Source: Oribacterium sp.
GTDB lineage: Bacteria; Bacillota_A; Clostridia; Lachnospirales; Lachnospiraceae
Direction of reading: 5' to 3'
Assembly: GCA_004554245.1 (NCBI GenBank)
Contig: SFND01000026.1
Span: 1 to 27,394 of the forward strand
DNA: 27,394 nucleotides
Of the stretch, positions 20,857 to 27,394 are shown piece after piece. Positions within the stretch are counted from its first letter, which is position 1. Every line of letters begins with the position of its first letter. The notes beneath the pieces were generated by a model. It did not search any database. It saw only the letters and a program-made list of their open reading frames with translations, and had not been told where the DNA came from. Both the position numbers and the translations under genes were made by a program.

Positions 20857-21386
20857 TATGCATTTCCTCCTTCACTGTCCTTCTTCTCACCGAGGAAATG
20901 GTTCAGTATACCATATACCGAAACCAGCACGAAGTATACACCGGTAACGGCACTCGGAAGGTATAACCATGCCTTACTGAGCCACTGCATCGTGGAGTAT
21001 TTACTGGTTTTCAGAATCGGATACATATCCTTATAGGATACAACCATGATGACACCGAGGAAAATAACGGCAACACGAATCAGAATCCAGAAAATCGTCT
21101 GTACACTCTTCGGAACGCGAGAATATACCATGTCGAGATTGATCATTCGATCTTCATCAATCAAGCTGATTAATCCCATAAATGCCATCCACATAAACAA
21201 AAAGCCATTCAGCTCTGTCGACCAGCGGAATGAGCTGTTGATCGTATTTCGCGTAATCAGCTCCGCCAGCATAATTGTCACGATGCTCAGAATGCACACA
21301 AGTACGATGAGCAATGATAGCTTCTTTAAAAGATCAAGTAATTTACGATATGCTGTCAAATCAATCTCCTTTTCTCGCGATTCCAT
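20856..21386 (-). CDS. dctQ: TRAP transporter small permease (DctQ)
   Basis: 176 residues with four predicted membrane segments (about 18-40, 55-75, 92-115, 132-155), the size and topology of DctQ. The segment WSTELNGFLFMWMAFMGLIS is typical of the family. The first ATG at 21384-21386 has no ribosome site, because the hairpin 21393-21416 sits directly upstream. A TTG nine codons in (about 21359) has AAGGAG 6-7 bases before it and may be the true start. It forms the membrane unit with DctM. Confidence 0.9.
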   Translation of the reverse strand: MESREKEIDLTAYRKLLDLLKKLSLLIVLVCILSIVTIMLAELITRNTINSSFRWSTELNGFLFMWMAFMGLISLIDEDRMINLDMVYSRVPKSVQTIFWILIRVAVIFLGVIMVVSYKDMYPILKTSKYSTMQWLSKAWLYLPSAVTGVYFVLVSVYGILNHFLGEKKDSEGGNA

Positions 21387-21392
21387 TTAAAT

Positions 21393-21416
21393 AGCAGGGT
21401 GCGCTTGCACCCTGCT
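21393..21416 (-). other. Intra-operon hairpin after the TRAP binding-protein gene
   Basis: A perfect 10-bp stem, AGCAGGGTGC with GCACCCTGCT, loop of 4, between the dctP stop and the dctQ start, with no T-run. Position suggests a 3'-end stabiliser or partial attenuator that lets the binding protein be made in excess over the permeases. Confidence 0.65.
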
Positions 21417-21435
21417 CGTGGAAAGCGCAATTACA

Positions 21436-22545
21436 TTACTGGTTAAGCGCTACTAATGCATCTACAATGCTTTGATCGTACCAGGCCTCGTTCTCATACT
21501 TCTTATAGAAATCGGTTCCGCCGAGCTTATCCTTGAAGGACTGAACGTCAGGATTATCATCAAACTGAACACCTGCGTCCTCAAGGGTCTTTCTTGCCGT
21601 CTCGTTATCAGCCTTGATGGTATCGAAGGAATACTTCGCAGCTGCCTTCGCCTGATCCTTCAGAATCTGCTGATACTGCTCAGGAAGAGAATCCCACTTA
21701 TCCTTGTTTGCAGACATCGTGCAGCCCATCCACATGTAGTTGATAAAGCTGAAGTACTTGATGGAGTCATAGGTTGCATTTGCTACCAGATGGTAGGTTG
21801 CATTGTCCTGACCTTCAGCAGTACCGTTTGAAAGTGCGATTGCAAGCTCCGGAAGAGCGAGTGCTACAGGGTTTGCACCCAGTGTCTGCCATACATCGAG
21901 GTAGATCTGGCTGGTCGGTACACGGATCTTCAGACCTTCAACATCCGCAGCCTCATGAACCGGGCCACCAGCTTCTGTGGTAGAGATCTGGCGCATACCA
22001 TTATCACCCTCGGACAGGAATACCAGGCCTGCATCCTCAAGATTTGCGAAAATCTGCTCACCAACTTCACCGTTGGTTGCTTCATAAGCCTGATCTGCAT
22101 CTTTGAAAAGGAACGGAAGGTCGAGAAGCTTTGCCTTATCGTAGAACTCGGTATAACCGGATGTTCCTGCAAAGATGATGTCGATGGTGCCAAGACGTGT
22201 AGAAGCAAGTGCCTCTGAGTCATTACCTAACTCGTTGGAGTGATGAACCTCCAGGGTGATCTTTCCATCCGAAGCTTCCTTTACGAGGTCCGCATACTCG
22301 ATGATGGTCTTGGTCGGAACAGAGTTCTCATTTCCAGGTGAATAAATGGTAAGGGTTACAGGATCCAGTGCATCCAGATCAGATGTTGCAGCTTCTGTCT
22401 CTCCCTCTGCCTTCTCTGCTGCTGCCGTGGTCTCCTCCGCCTTCGCGGCTGCCGTGGTCTCTGCCGGCTTAGCAGAGTTTCCGCAAGCTGCTAATGATGC
22501 TACCATCGCAGTTGCGAGAACCAGTGAAAGTGCTCTTTTTTTCAT
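21436..22545 (-). CDS. dctP: TRAP transporter substrate-binding lipoprotein (DctP)
   Basis: 369 residues. A lipoprotein signal ends at the lipobox SLAAC (Cys21), followed by a spacer of about 40 residues rich in Ala, Glu and Thr. The DctP domain starts at about 65 (PVTLTIYSPGNENSVPTK) and includes LPFLFKDADQAYEATNG, VEGLKIRVPTSQIYLDVWQT and NPVALALPELAIALSNGTAE. The Arg in LKIRVP is the conserved residue that salt-bridges a carboxylate (or sulfonate) of the ligand, so an organic or sugar acid is expected. The split transketolase, cupin and GntR-FCD neighbours favour a sugar acid; the precise ligand is unknown. The ATG has TGGAGGAATGTAACT upstream. Confidence 0.94.
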   Translation of the reverse strand: MKKRALSLVLATAMVASLAACGNSAKPAETTAAAKAEETTAAAEKAEGETEAATSDLDALDPVTLTIYSPGNENSVPTKTIIEYADLVKEASDGKITLEVHHSNELGNDSEALASTRLGTIDIIFAGTSGYTEFYDKAKLLDLPFLFKDADQAYEATNGEVGEQIFANLEDAGLVFLSEGDNGMRQISTTEAGGPVHEAADVEGLKIRVPTSQIYLDVWQTLGANPVALALPELAIALSNGTAEGQDNATYHLVANATYDSIKYFSFINYMWMGCTMSANKDKWDSLPEQYQQILKDQAKAAAKYSFDTIKADNETARKTLEDAGVQFDDNPDVQSFKDKLGGTDFYKKYENEAWYDQSIVDALVALNQ

Positions 22546-22587
22546 AGTTACATTCCTCCATGAATTCTGCCATTACTTTCGCCAAAA

Positions 22588-22599
22588 GTGTATGACAAT
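22588..22599 (-). promoter_or_regulatory. Candidate GntR operator in the dctP leader/promoter region
   Basis: Minus-strand ATTGTCATACAC, sharing 11 bases (ATTGTCATACA) with the element in the tktN promoter at 25084-25095. It fits the FadR/FCD operator form TTGT-N3-ACA. It lies about 45 bases upstream of the dctP start. The AT-rich DNA at 22600-22700 probably contains the promoter (for example TATAAA near 22625-22645), but no -35/-10 pair is convincing. Confidence 0.5.
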
Positions 22600-22703
22600 T
22601 ATCTTTGCTGGTTATAAATTAACATACAATTTATAGTAATTCAACACTATTTGTGTAGATTTTTTAAATATTATTTTGTTTTATTTGCACAAATACTCTC
22701 CTA

Positions 22704-22745
22704 CAAAAAATGAGCAGATTTCATTCGAATGAAATCTGCCCATTT
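22704..22745 (-). terminator. Terminator of the tktN-tktC-cupin unit
   Basis: On the minus strand the perfect 26-base palindrome GCAGATTTCATTCGAATGAA with ATCTGC forms a 13-bp stem that extends through AAATG/CATTT after one mismatch, and is followed by CATTTTTTG. It lies 28 bases after the cupin stop codon. It separates the transketolase unit from the TRAP unit. Confidence 0.85.
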
Positions 22746-22772
22746 CAGAGCGCTAAACGCATATATCGCCTG

Positions 22773-23174
22773 TTATTTCGCAAGCGACTGTACTTCCTTA
22801 ATCTCCTCCGGTGTAAGATCGCGCACATCACTGTTGTCACCGGAACAGTTCGAATCTTCAATCAGGAACATCTTGGTATCCTTCTCCGTAATGGTATTAT
22901 GCCATTCAGAGCGAGGAATAACATAAAGCTTACCCTTCTCCATATAGACTGGCTTAAACTTCAGACTTCCGTCAGCCTGCTCATCGGCCTGAATCAGTGT
23001 ACAGTGACCCTCCACCAGCACAAACATCTCATCCGTCGTATTATGACGTTCGAGATTGCTGATGCCCGTCACATCATTGGCCGGCTTCCAGTTCTTAATA
23101 CCTACACACCACTTTTCATTCTCGTATACGCGGTGCATACCTTCGCCTGTGAATTCAAAATTCTGAATATCCAT
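22773..23174 (-). CDS. Small single-domain cupin protein
   Basis: 133 residues. The start is the ATG at 23172-23174, with AAAAGGAGAATAAGAACG upstream. The double-stranded beta-helix motifs are ERHNTTDEMFVLVEGHCTLI (42-61; His44, Glu49, possible His57) and LYVIPRSEWHNTITEKDTK (83-101; His92), giving the usual metal-binding set. A short C-terminal tail has DLTPEEIKEVQSL. Similar small cupins accompany sugar catabolic genes in Lachnospiraceae, where they could be sugar isomerases/epimerases, anomerases or ligand sensors; I cannot assign a reaction. It is the third gene after the two transketolase subunits and before the terminator, so it probably serves the same pathway. Confidence 0.82.
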   Translation of the reverse strand: MDIQNFEFTGEGMHRVYENEKWCVGIKNWKPANDVTGISNLERHNTTDEMFVLVEGHCTLIQADEQADGSLKFKPVYMEKGKLYVIPRSEWHNTITEKDTKMFLIEDSNCSGDNSDVRDLTPEEIKEVQSLAK

Positions 23175-23285
23175 CGTTCTTATTCTCCTTTTATAGAAGT
23201 CATCTGATATGAAGTCGCTCACGGCTTCAGGAAATCCCGCGCTGTCCTATGACAGACAGCACAGGTACAGGAATTTATTGTGGTC

Positions 23286-24218
23286 TTACTTAGAAAGCAG
23301 ATTCTTAATATCTGTAACTGCATGCTCTGCAGTTAAACCATACTCCTCGAAGAGGCTATCCGGTGTACCGGACTGACCAAATACATCATTGATTCCGATG
23401 CGACTGAACTTTGCGCCTGCATGGCCAGCCAGAACCTCTGCCACTGCAGAACCGAGTCCACCGATGATAGAATGCTCTTCCATCGTCACCATCGCCTTGA
23501 CCTTATCGTTATACTTCAGAATTGTATCAGCATCGATCGGCTTGATGGTATGCATATTGATAACGGCAGTGCTGATGCCCTCTGCCTCGAGCTGCTTCGC
23601 AGCTTCCAGTGCTCTCGTCAGCATAAGACCGCAGGCGATGATCGCAGCATCGCTACCATCCTTCACGATCGTTGCCTTACCGAACTCGAATGGCTTGTCA
23701 TCCAGCTCCGGAACGTCCTCTACCACCGGTCTTCCGACACGCACATATACCGGTCCATCGATCTCAACCGCTGCTCGAATCGCCTTTTCTGTCTCCTTCG
23801 GATCTGCTGGCACGATAACGTTCATGTTCGGCATTACTCTCATAAGTGCGATATCCTCTACAGACTGGTGTGAACCACCATCCTCACCTACAGAGAGTCC
23901 GGAGTGAGATAAAGCAAACTTCACATTCAAGTTCTCGTATGCAACCGAGTTACGAATCTGCTCATACGCACGACCGGTACCGAATAAAGCGAAGGTGGAT
24001 ACGAACGGAATAAATCCATCATGTGCAAGTCCGGCCGCTGTATCTACCATGTTCGCCTCTGCGATACCCATATCGAAGAATCTCTCAGGGAATGCATCTC
24101 TGAAGAACTTTGACTGTGTTGCATTTGCAAGATCGGCATCCAGTGCGACGATCTTATCATTTTCAGCACCTAACTGTGCCAGTGTCTCGCCAAATGCGAC
24201 TCTTAATGACTTTCCCAT
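23286..24218 (-). CDS. Transketolase, C-terminal subunit
   Basis: 310 residues, the second half of a split transketolase. It carries the pyrimidine-binding domain (ALDADLANATQSKFF; RFFDMGIAEANMVDTAAGLA, whose Glu activates the thiamine diphosphate; SHSGLSVGEDGGSHQSVEDI) and the C-terminal domain (MVTMEEHSIIGGLGSAVAEV). The start is the ATG at 24216-24218, served by AGGAGG located just before the upstream stop; the TTG three codons earlier has no usable site. It pairs with the N-terminal subunit six bases upstream. The two form a heteromeric enzyme transferring two-carbon ketol units, either general pentose-phosphate or a specialised sugar. Confidence 0.93.
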   Translation of the reverse strand: MGKSLRVAFGETLAQLGAENDKIVALDADLANATQSKFFRDAFPERFFDMGIAEANMVDTAAGLAHDGFIPFVSTFALFGTGRAYEQIRNSVAYENLNVKFALSHSGLSVGEDGGSHQSVEDIALMRVMPNMNVIVPADPKETEKAIRAAVEIDGPVYVRVGRPVVEDVPELDDKPFEFGKATIVKDGSDAAIIACGLMLTRALEAAKQLEAEGISTAVINMHTIKPIDADTILKYNDKVKAMVTMEEHSIIGGLGSAVAEVLAGHAGAKFSRIGINDVFGQSGTPDSLFEEYGLTAEHAVTDIKNLLSK

Positions 24219-24223
24219 AATTC

Positions 24224-25024
24224 TCAAACCTCCTGCTGTGCAAGTGCCTTCTCAAACTGTTCCTGATTCATCGGACTTCCGTGCCACTGGAACTGATCCT
24301 CCATGAAATCAACACCCTTGCCCTTGATGGTATGGCAGCAGATAAACTTCGGCTTTCCGTTATGCGGAGCAGCAAGTGCCTCATCGATCGCCTTGATATC
24401 ATGACCATCTACATCATATACTTCCCAGCCAAATGCACGGAACTTCGCATTCACATCGCCGAGGCTCATAACCTGGTCGTTTGAACCATCGATCTGAAGA
24501 TGGTTGAAGTCGAGCATCCAGGTCAGATTATCAAGCTTGTAGTGTGCGGCAGACATCGCAGCTTCCCATACAAGACCCTCCTGGCACTCACCATCACCGA
24601 GAACCGTATAGGTCTGCCAGCTTGCCTTCTTCAGCTTCGCACCCAGTGCAAGGCCGATTGAAATCGATGCGCCCTGACCGAGAGATCCGGTATTCACGTC
24701 CACGCCCGGTGTCTTCTTGCAGTCCGGATGACCCTGAAGATGGCAGTGAAGCTTACGAAGATTTGCGAGATCCTCCTTCGGGAAGTAGCCAAGGTCTGCA
24801 AGAATCGCATAAAGTGTCGGGCAGGCATGACCCTTACTTAATACAAAACGATCTCGGTCTTCATTCTTCGGATTCTTCGGATCCAGATTTTTCATCGTGT
24901 CATAATAGAGAGCCATCAGCATCTCAACACATGAAAGAGATCCGCCCGGATGTCCTGACTGACACGCATACAGCATTTTTAAAATTTCTGCGCGGATTTC
25001 TTTCGCCTTCTTCTCGTAATCCAT
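24224..25024 (-). CDS. Transketolase, N-terminal subunit
   Basis: 266 residues carrying the thiamine diphosphate-binding domain. Motifs: SGHPGGSLSCVEMLMALYYD (23-42), FVLSKGHACPTLYA (60-73), GSLGQGASISIGLALGAK (113-130) and the TPP/Mg motif VLGDGECQEG (141-150) with Asn174 in LDFNHLQIDG. The ATG has AAGGAGGAATTTTT upstream and a strong promoter at 25065-25094. It heads tktN-tktC-cupin. Split transketolases of this form are used both for the pentose-phosphate pathway and for dedicated routes such as apulose 4-phosphate or sulfosugar cleavage; nothing in the sequence selects one. Confidence 0.94.
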   Translation of the reverse strand: MDYEKKAKEIRAEILKMLYACQSGHPGGSLSCVEMLMALYYDTMKNLDPKNPKNEDRDRFVLSKGHACPTLYAILADLGYFPKEDLANLRKLHCHLQGHPDCKKTPGVDVNTGSLGQGASISIGLALGAKLKKASWQTYTVLGDGECQEGLVWEAAMSAAHYKLDNLTWMLDFNHLQIDGSNDQVMSLGDVNAKFRAFGWEVYDVDGHDIKAIDEALAAPHNGKPKFICCHTIKGKGVDFMEDQFQWHGSPMNQEQFEKALAQQEV

Positions 25025-25064
25025 AAAAATTCCTCCTTTTTATCAGCCGTCCTTCTACGACATG

Positions 25065-25095
25065 ATTATATTGTACTTATGAAATGTATGACAAT
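25065..25095 (-). promoter_or_regulatory. Promoter of the tktN unit with overlapping GntR-type operator
   Basis: Minus-strand TTGTCA (25089-25094), 18-base spacer, TATAAT (25065-25070). An alternative overlapping pair is TTGATT-N17-TACAAT, four bases upstream. The -35 box is part of ATTGTCATACAT, the same element found upstream of dctP, so a bound regulator would mask the -35. Confidence 0.75.
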
Positions 25096-25144
25096 CAATG
25101 TGTTTTCCCAGATTCATTATTATAATTTTACAAATTGTAGGATA

Positions 25145-25978
25145 TTATCCCTTTACAGCACCCGCAGTCAATCCTTCTACCAGTCTCTTCTGTGCGAAGA
25201 AGAACATGATACATACCGGAATGATCGTAAGGATACCTCCCGCCGTCAACAGATCCCACTGAACACCCAGCTGGCCGATCAGCGACTTCAGTGCAACCGG
25301 AATCGTTCTGGTCGATGTATTCGTAAACATCATCGCAAAAGTATACTCATTCCAGGACTGCATGAAGATATAGACGCCGGTCGCAATGATACTCGGTCGA
25401 AGTAACGGGAAGATAATTTTCATAAATGCCTGCCCACGGTTACATCCATCCACCATCGCCGCTTCCTCCAGCGAAGCCGGCAGATCGTTGATAAATCCGA
25501 TCAGAAGCCATACAGAGAATGGAATCGTAAAGGTGGTATAGGAAAGGATCAGCGATACCGGTGTAAACAGGAGCTGAAGCTTTCGCATGATAGAGTACAG
25601 CGGAATCAGAAGCAGTACGGTCGGGAACATGTTGTTGCACAGGAAGATACTCATCAGCACCTTACGTCCCACAAAATCGTATCTCGAAAATGCATACGCT
25701 GCCATCGTTGCCACAACCAGTGTCAGCAATGTGGTACATACCGCAACCAGAAGGCTGTTTTTCATCGCAGACAGGAAATCTACCGTACTGGTAAACAGCT
25801 TTTTATACGCTTCAAAGGTCGGATGTGCTGTCCAGTACGTCACAACCTTTCCATATAGCTCATTTTCCGGTTTAATCGATGTAAGGAACGTCCAGTAAAA
25901 CGGAAAAAGCAGGAACAAAAGCATAAGTGCCAGAAGCACGGTTCGGAGAATGCGGGTACTCATCGATTCACGTCTCAT
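25145..25978 (-). CDS. Carbohydrate ABC transporter permease (MalG type)
   Basis: 277 residues with six membrane segments. The EAA loop DLPASLEEAAMVDGCNRGQA contacts the ATPase, and the protein ends VEGLTAGAVKG, the typical MalG-type terminus. The start is the ATG at 25976-25978, overlapping the stop of the upstream permease (TGATG), with AAGGAGGAGAAG as ribosome site. No ATPase gene is in the window; a shared MsmK-type ATPase is usual for such Firmicute systems. The substrate is unknown; the location upstream of the transketolase unit suggests a sugar entering the pentose-phosphate pathway. It shares its C-terminal pattern with the permease remnant at 14287 but is a distinct gene. Confidence 0.94.
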   Translation of the reverse strand: MRRESMSTRILRTVLLALMLLFLLFPFYWTFLTSIKPENELYGKVVTYWTAHPTFEAYKKLFTSTVDFLSAMKNSLLVAVCTTLLTLVVATMAAYAFSRYDFVGRKVLMSIFLCNNMFPTVLLLIPLYSIMRKLQLLFTPVSLILSYTTFTIPFSVWLLIGFINDLPASLEEAAMVDGCNRGQAFMKIIFPLLRPSIIATGVYIFMQSWNEYTFAMMFTNTSTRTIPVALKSLIGQLGVQWDLLTAGGILTIIPVCIMFFFAQKRLVEGLTAGAVKG

Positions 25979-26850
25979 CACTTCTCCTCCTTAAAGCTTG
26001 ATTTCAGATACGGGATAACGACCACCAGAAGCATGATGGCGAGGCTGATCGCCATGGCGGATGCATAGCCCAGGCTCAAAGCATTGGCCTTATTATAGAT
26101 GTATACAGACAATGTCTGCGTGCTGTACGCCGGACCACCCTCCGTCATATTAAAGATGACATCAACAGAATTCGCCACCCAGATGATACGAAGAAGACCG
26201 GTAATAAAAATCGTATTTTTAATCGACGGAATCGTAATATAGAAGAGCTTCTGCGACTTCGTTGCGCCATCGATTTCCGCAGCCTCGTACATATCCGTCG
26301 AAACGCCCTGCAGCGCCGCGAGAAGCATCAGTGCGAAGAACGGAATTCCCTGCCAGATGATGGTCACGATAACAGACGGAAATGCCGTCGTTGTCTGACT
26401 CAGGAATGCAATTTTTCCGTCGGTCAAATGCAGCTTCATAAGAATATCATTCAGCACACCGGAGTTTCCATCATAGATCCATCGCCACATGAGGCCGATC
26501 AACACACCTGGAGTCACCCAAGGAACCATACTGATTGCTCTGACAACTCCACGTCCGCTGAAGTGCGAGTTCAATATAAGCGCCAGCATGAATCCAAACA
26601 GAAACTGCAGTCCGACACCGAATACGACCCAGATAATCGTACGGATGACGGCATTCAGAAACTGTGGATCACCGAATGCCTGAATGTAGTTTGCCAGCCC
26701 GATAAACGCAATCTGCTTCGGTCTTCTGAGATCATAGCTCTGAAAGCTCATCATAATGGCGTTTATAACCGGCACAAACACAATGCAAAGGATGATCAGT
26801 GTTGCCGGTGCGACCAGCAAATATGGCCATATTGAACGTTTTTTATTCAT
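25978..26850 (-). CDS. Carbohydrate ABC transporter permease (MalF/UgpA type)
   Basis: 290 residues with six membrane segments. The first begins WPYLLVAPATLIILCIVF, the EAA loop is GVSTDMYEAAEIDGATKSQK, and the last segment ends KSSFKEEK. I choose the second ATG (26848-26850), because AGGAG lies 9 bases upstream; from the first ATG (26856) the spacing is only 3 bases. It overlaps the MalG-type gene by one base and follows the binding-protein gene by about 120 bases containing a perfect hairpin. It forms the membrane channel with the next gene. Confidence 0.94.
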   Translation of the reverse strand: MNKKRSIWPYLLVAPATLIILCIVFVPVINAIMMSFQSYDLRRPKQIAFIGLANYIQAFGDPQFLNAVIRTIIWVVFGVGLQFLFGFMLALILNSHFSGRGVVRAISMVPWVTPGVLIGLMWRWIYDGNSGVLNDILMKLHLTDGKIAFLSQTTTAFPSVIVTIIWQGIPFFALMLLAALQGVSTDMYEAAEIDGATKSQKLFYITIPSIKNTIFITGLLRIIWVANSVDVIFNMTEGGPAYSTQTLSVYIYNKANALSLGYASAMAISLAIMLLVVVIPYLKSSFKEEK

Positions 26851-26878
26851 GTCCATCTTCTCCTATTTATCTTTACAT

Positions 26879-26912
26879 GATTTGTGAGAATGCAAATGCA
26901 TTCTCACAAATC
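26879..26912 (-). other. Intra-operon hairpin after the ABC binding-protein gene
   Basis: A perfect 15-bp stem, GATTTGTGAGAATGC with GCATTCTCACAAATC, loop of 4, between the binding-protein stop and the permease start, with no T-run. It is likely to protect the upstream message or cause partial termination so that binding protein exceeds permease. Confidence 0.75.
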
Positions 26913-26971
26913 CGTAATTTACAAGTCTACATATTTAAGTAACAAACGAGGTCAAAAGAACATGCAAAACA

Positions 26972-27394
26972 TTAATTCTCCCAAAGGCCACTCTGGAGTG
27001 TCTTCATGGCATCCTCTGCGGAAATGGCACCTGTCAGAGCCTGTGAAACGGTATTCGGCCAGAGATCACTGATCCACTCCGTTGTCGTATCACGAATCGG
27101 AAGGATACCAGCATAACCCTCACCTTCAATCGATGCCTTCATGAAACGGTTGTTCTGGAAGTAGTCACCCTGTGCTACGGTCTTAGAAACAGGAACATTA
27201 CCTGTACCCTCGCACCACATCTTCTGACCTTCACCAGTTGCAAGATACTTACACCACTCAAAGGCAGCATCCGGGTTCTTGCAGGAACTGAAGATAACGG
27301 TCTCGGTATCGCCCATGGATGTCCACTGGTCCTTACCTGCCGGGAACGCAAATGCAGATACATCATCACCGAAAATCTCTTCCATCTTCGCAGA
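26972..27394 (-). CDS. Extracellular solute-binding protein, family 1 (C-terminal part, runs off the window)
   Basis: The last 140 residues of a sugar-binding lipoprotein. The typical closing region is present: NPDAAFEWCKYLATGEGQKM (the hinge region after the second lobe), GNVPVSKTVAQ, and a C-terminal helix TVSQALTGAISAEDAMKTLQ. The N terminus, signal peptide and operon promoter lie beyond 27394. It is followed by a hairpin and two permease genes, the normal binding protein-permease-permease order. Confidence 0.9.
   Translation of the reverse strand, partial: SAKMEEIFGDDVSAFAFPAGKDQWTSMGDTETVIFSSCKNPDAAFEWCKYLATGEGQKMWCEGTGNVPVSKTVAQGDYFQNNRFMKASIEGEGYAGILPIRDTTTEWISDLWPNTVSQALTGAISAEDAMKTLQSGLWEN

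Noticed and set aside
1..27394. CRISPR array, tRNA, rRNA, phage or transposase genes
   Set aside because: I looked for regular direct repeats, cloverleaf-like segments and transposase or integrase motifs and saw none that hold up.

Overview
The window looks like chromosomal DNA from an anaerobic Clostridia-type Firmicute, most likely a Lachnospiraceae relative with a moderately GC-rich genome. The evidence is strong AGGAGG-type ribosome sites, HemZ, a pyrophosphate-type phosphofructokinase (GGNDS plus PKTIDND), a two-subunit transketolase, a lysine riboswitch, and lipoproteins with Ala/Thr/Glu-rich spacers after the lipobox. Nearly all genes lie on the minus strand; only a CBS-domain gene and the phosphofructokinase gene are on the plus strand. 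The taxonomic call is inference.

Layout. Positions 1-743: start of a mannonate/fructuronate-type SDR oxidoreductase (cut by the window edge) with a good promoter, then a 73-residue membrane protein with its own promoter and terminator. Positions 1032-3143: a lysine riboswitch with promoter, aptamer and terminator, which controls an NhaC-superfamily transporter and so marks it as a probable lysine transporter (LysW type). A perfect 47-nt palindrome sits between switch and gene. Positions 3140-8203: relA/spoT, an MBL-fold hydrolase and hemZ in one transcription direction behind a TTGACA-N17-TAAAAT promoter. Positions 8346-9011: a two-CBS protein convergent with the next operon. Positions 9059-12167: a four-gene operon, corC/hlyC-like, Nudix ADP-ribose pyrophosphatase, apt, greA.

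Positions 12192-16550 hold a damaged pectin-use locus: a GH28 polygalacturonase, a sugar-binding lipoprotein start joined out of frame to the end of an ABC permease, a GH105 domain joined in frame to an AraC DNA-binding domain, and a TIM-barrel sugar isomerase. Two deletion-like junctions lie about 1.2 kb apart. The GH105-AraC chimera is the most unusual object here: it may be a decayed remnant, an assembly artefact, or a regulator that borrows a glycosidase fold as its sensor.

Positions 16624-18743: PPi-phosphofructokinase facing a small transaldolase, separated by a perfect 23-bp bidirectional terminator. Positions 18895-25095: a sugar-acid-type module in two units, dctP-dctQ-dctM-gntR (TRAP transporter plus FCD-type GntR regulator) and tktN-tktC-cupin (split transketolase plus small cupin). 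Both units carry the same 11-nt element, ATTGTCATACA, upstream, so they are probably one regulon run by the adjacent GntR protein. Positions 25145-27394: a carbohydrate ABC transporter (two permeases and the C-terminal part of the binding protein) upstream of the transketolase unit. The TRAP and ABC operons both have a perfect hairpin immediately after the binding-protein gene.

The accessory part as a whole reads as uptake of plant-derived sugars and sugar acids feeding the pentose-phosphate pathway (transketolase, transaldolase) and PPi-dependent glycolysis. The substrate of the TRAP/transketolase/cupin module cannot be named from sequence alone.
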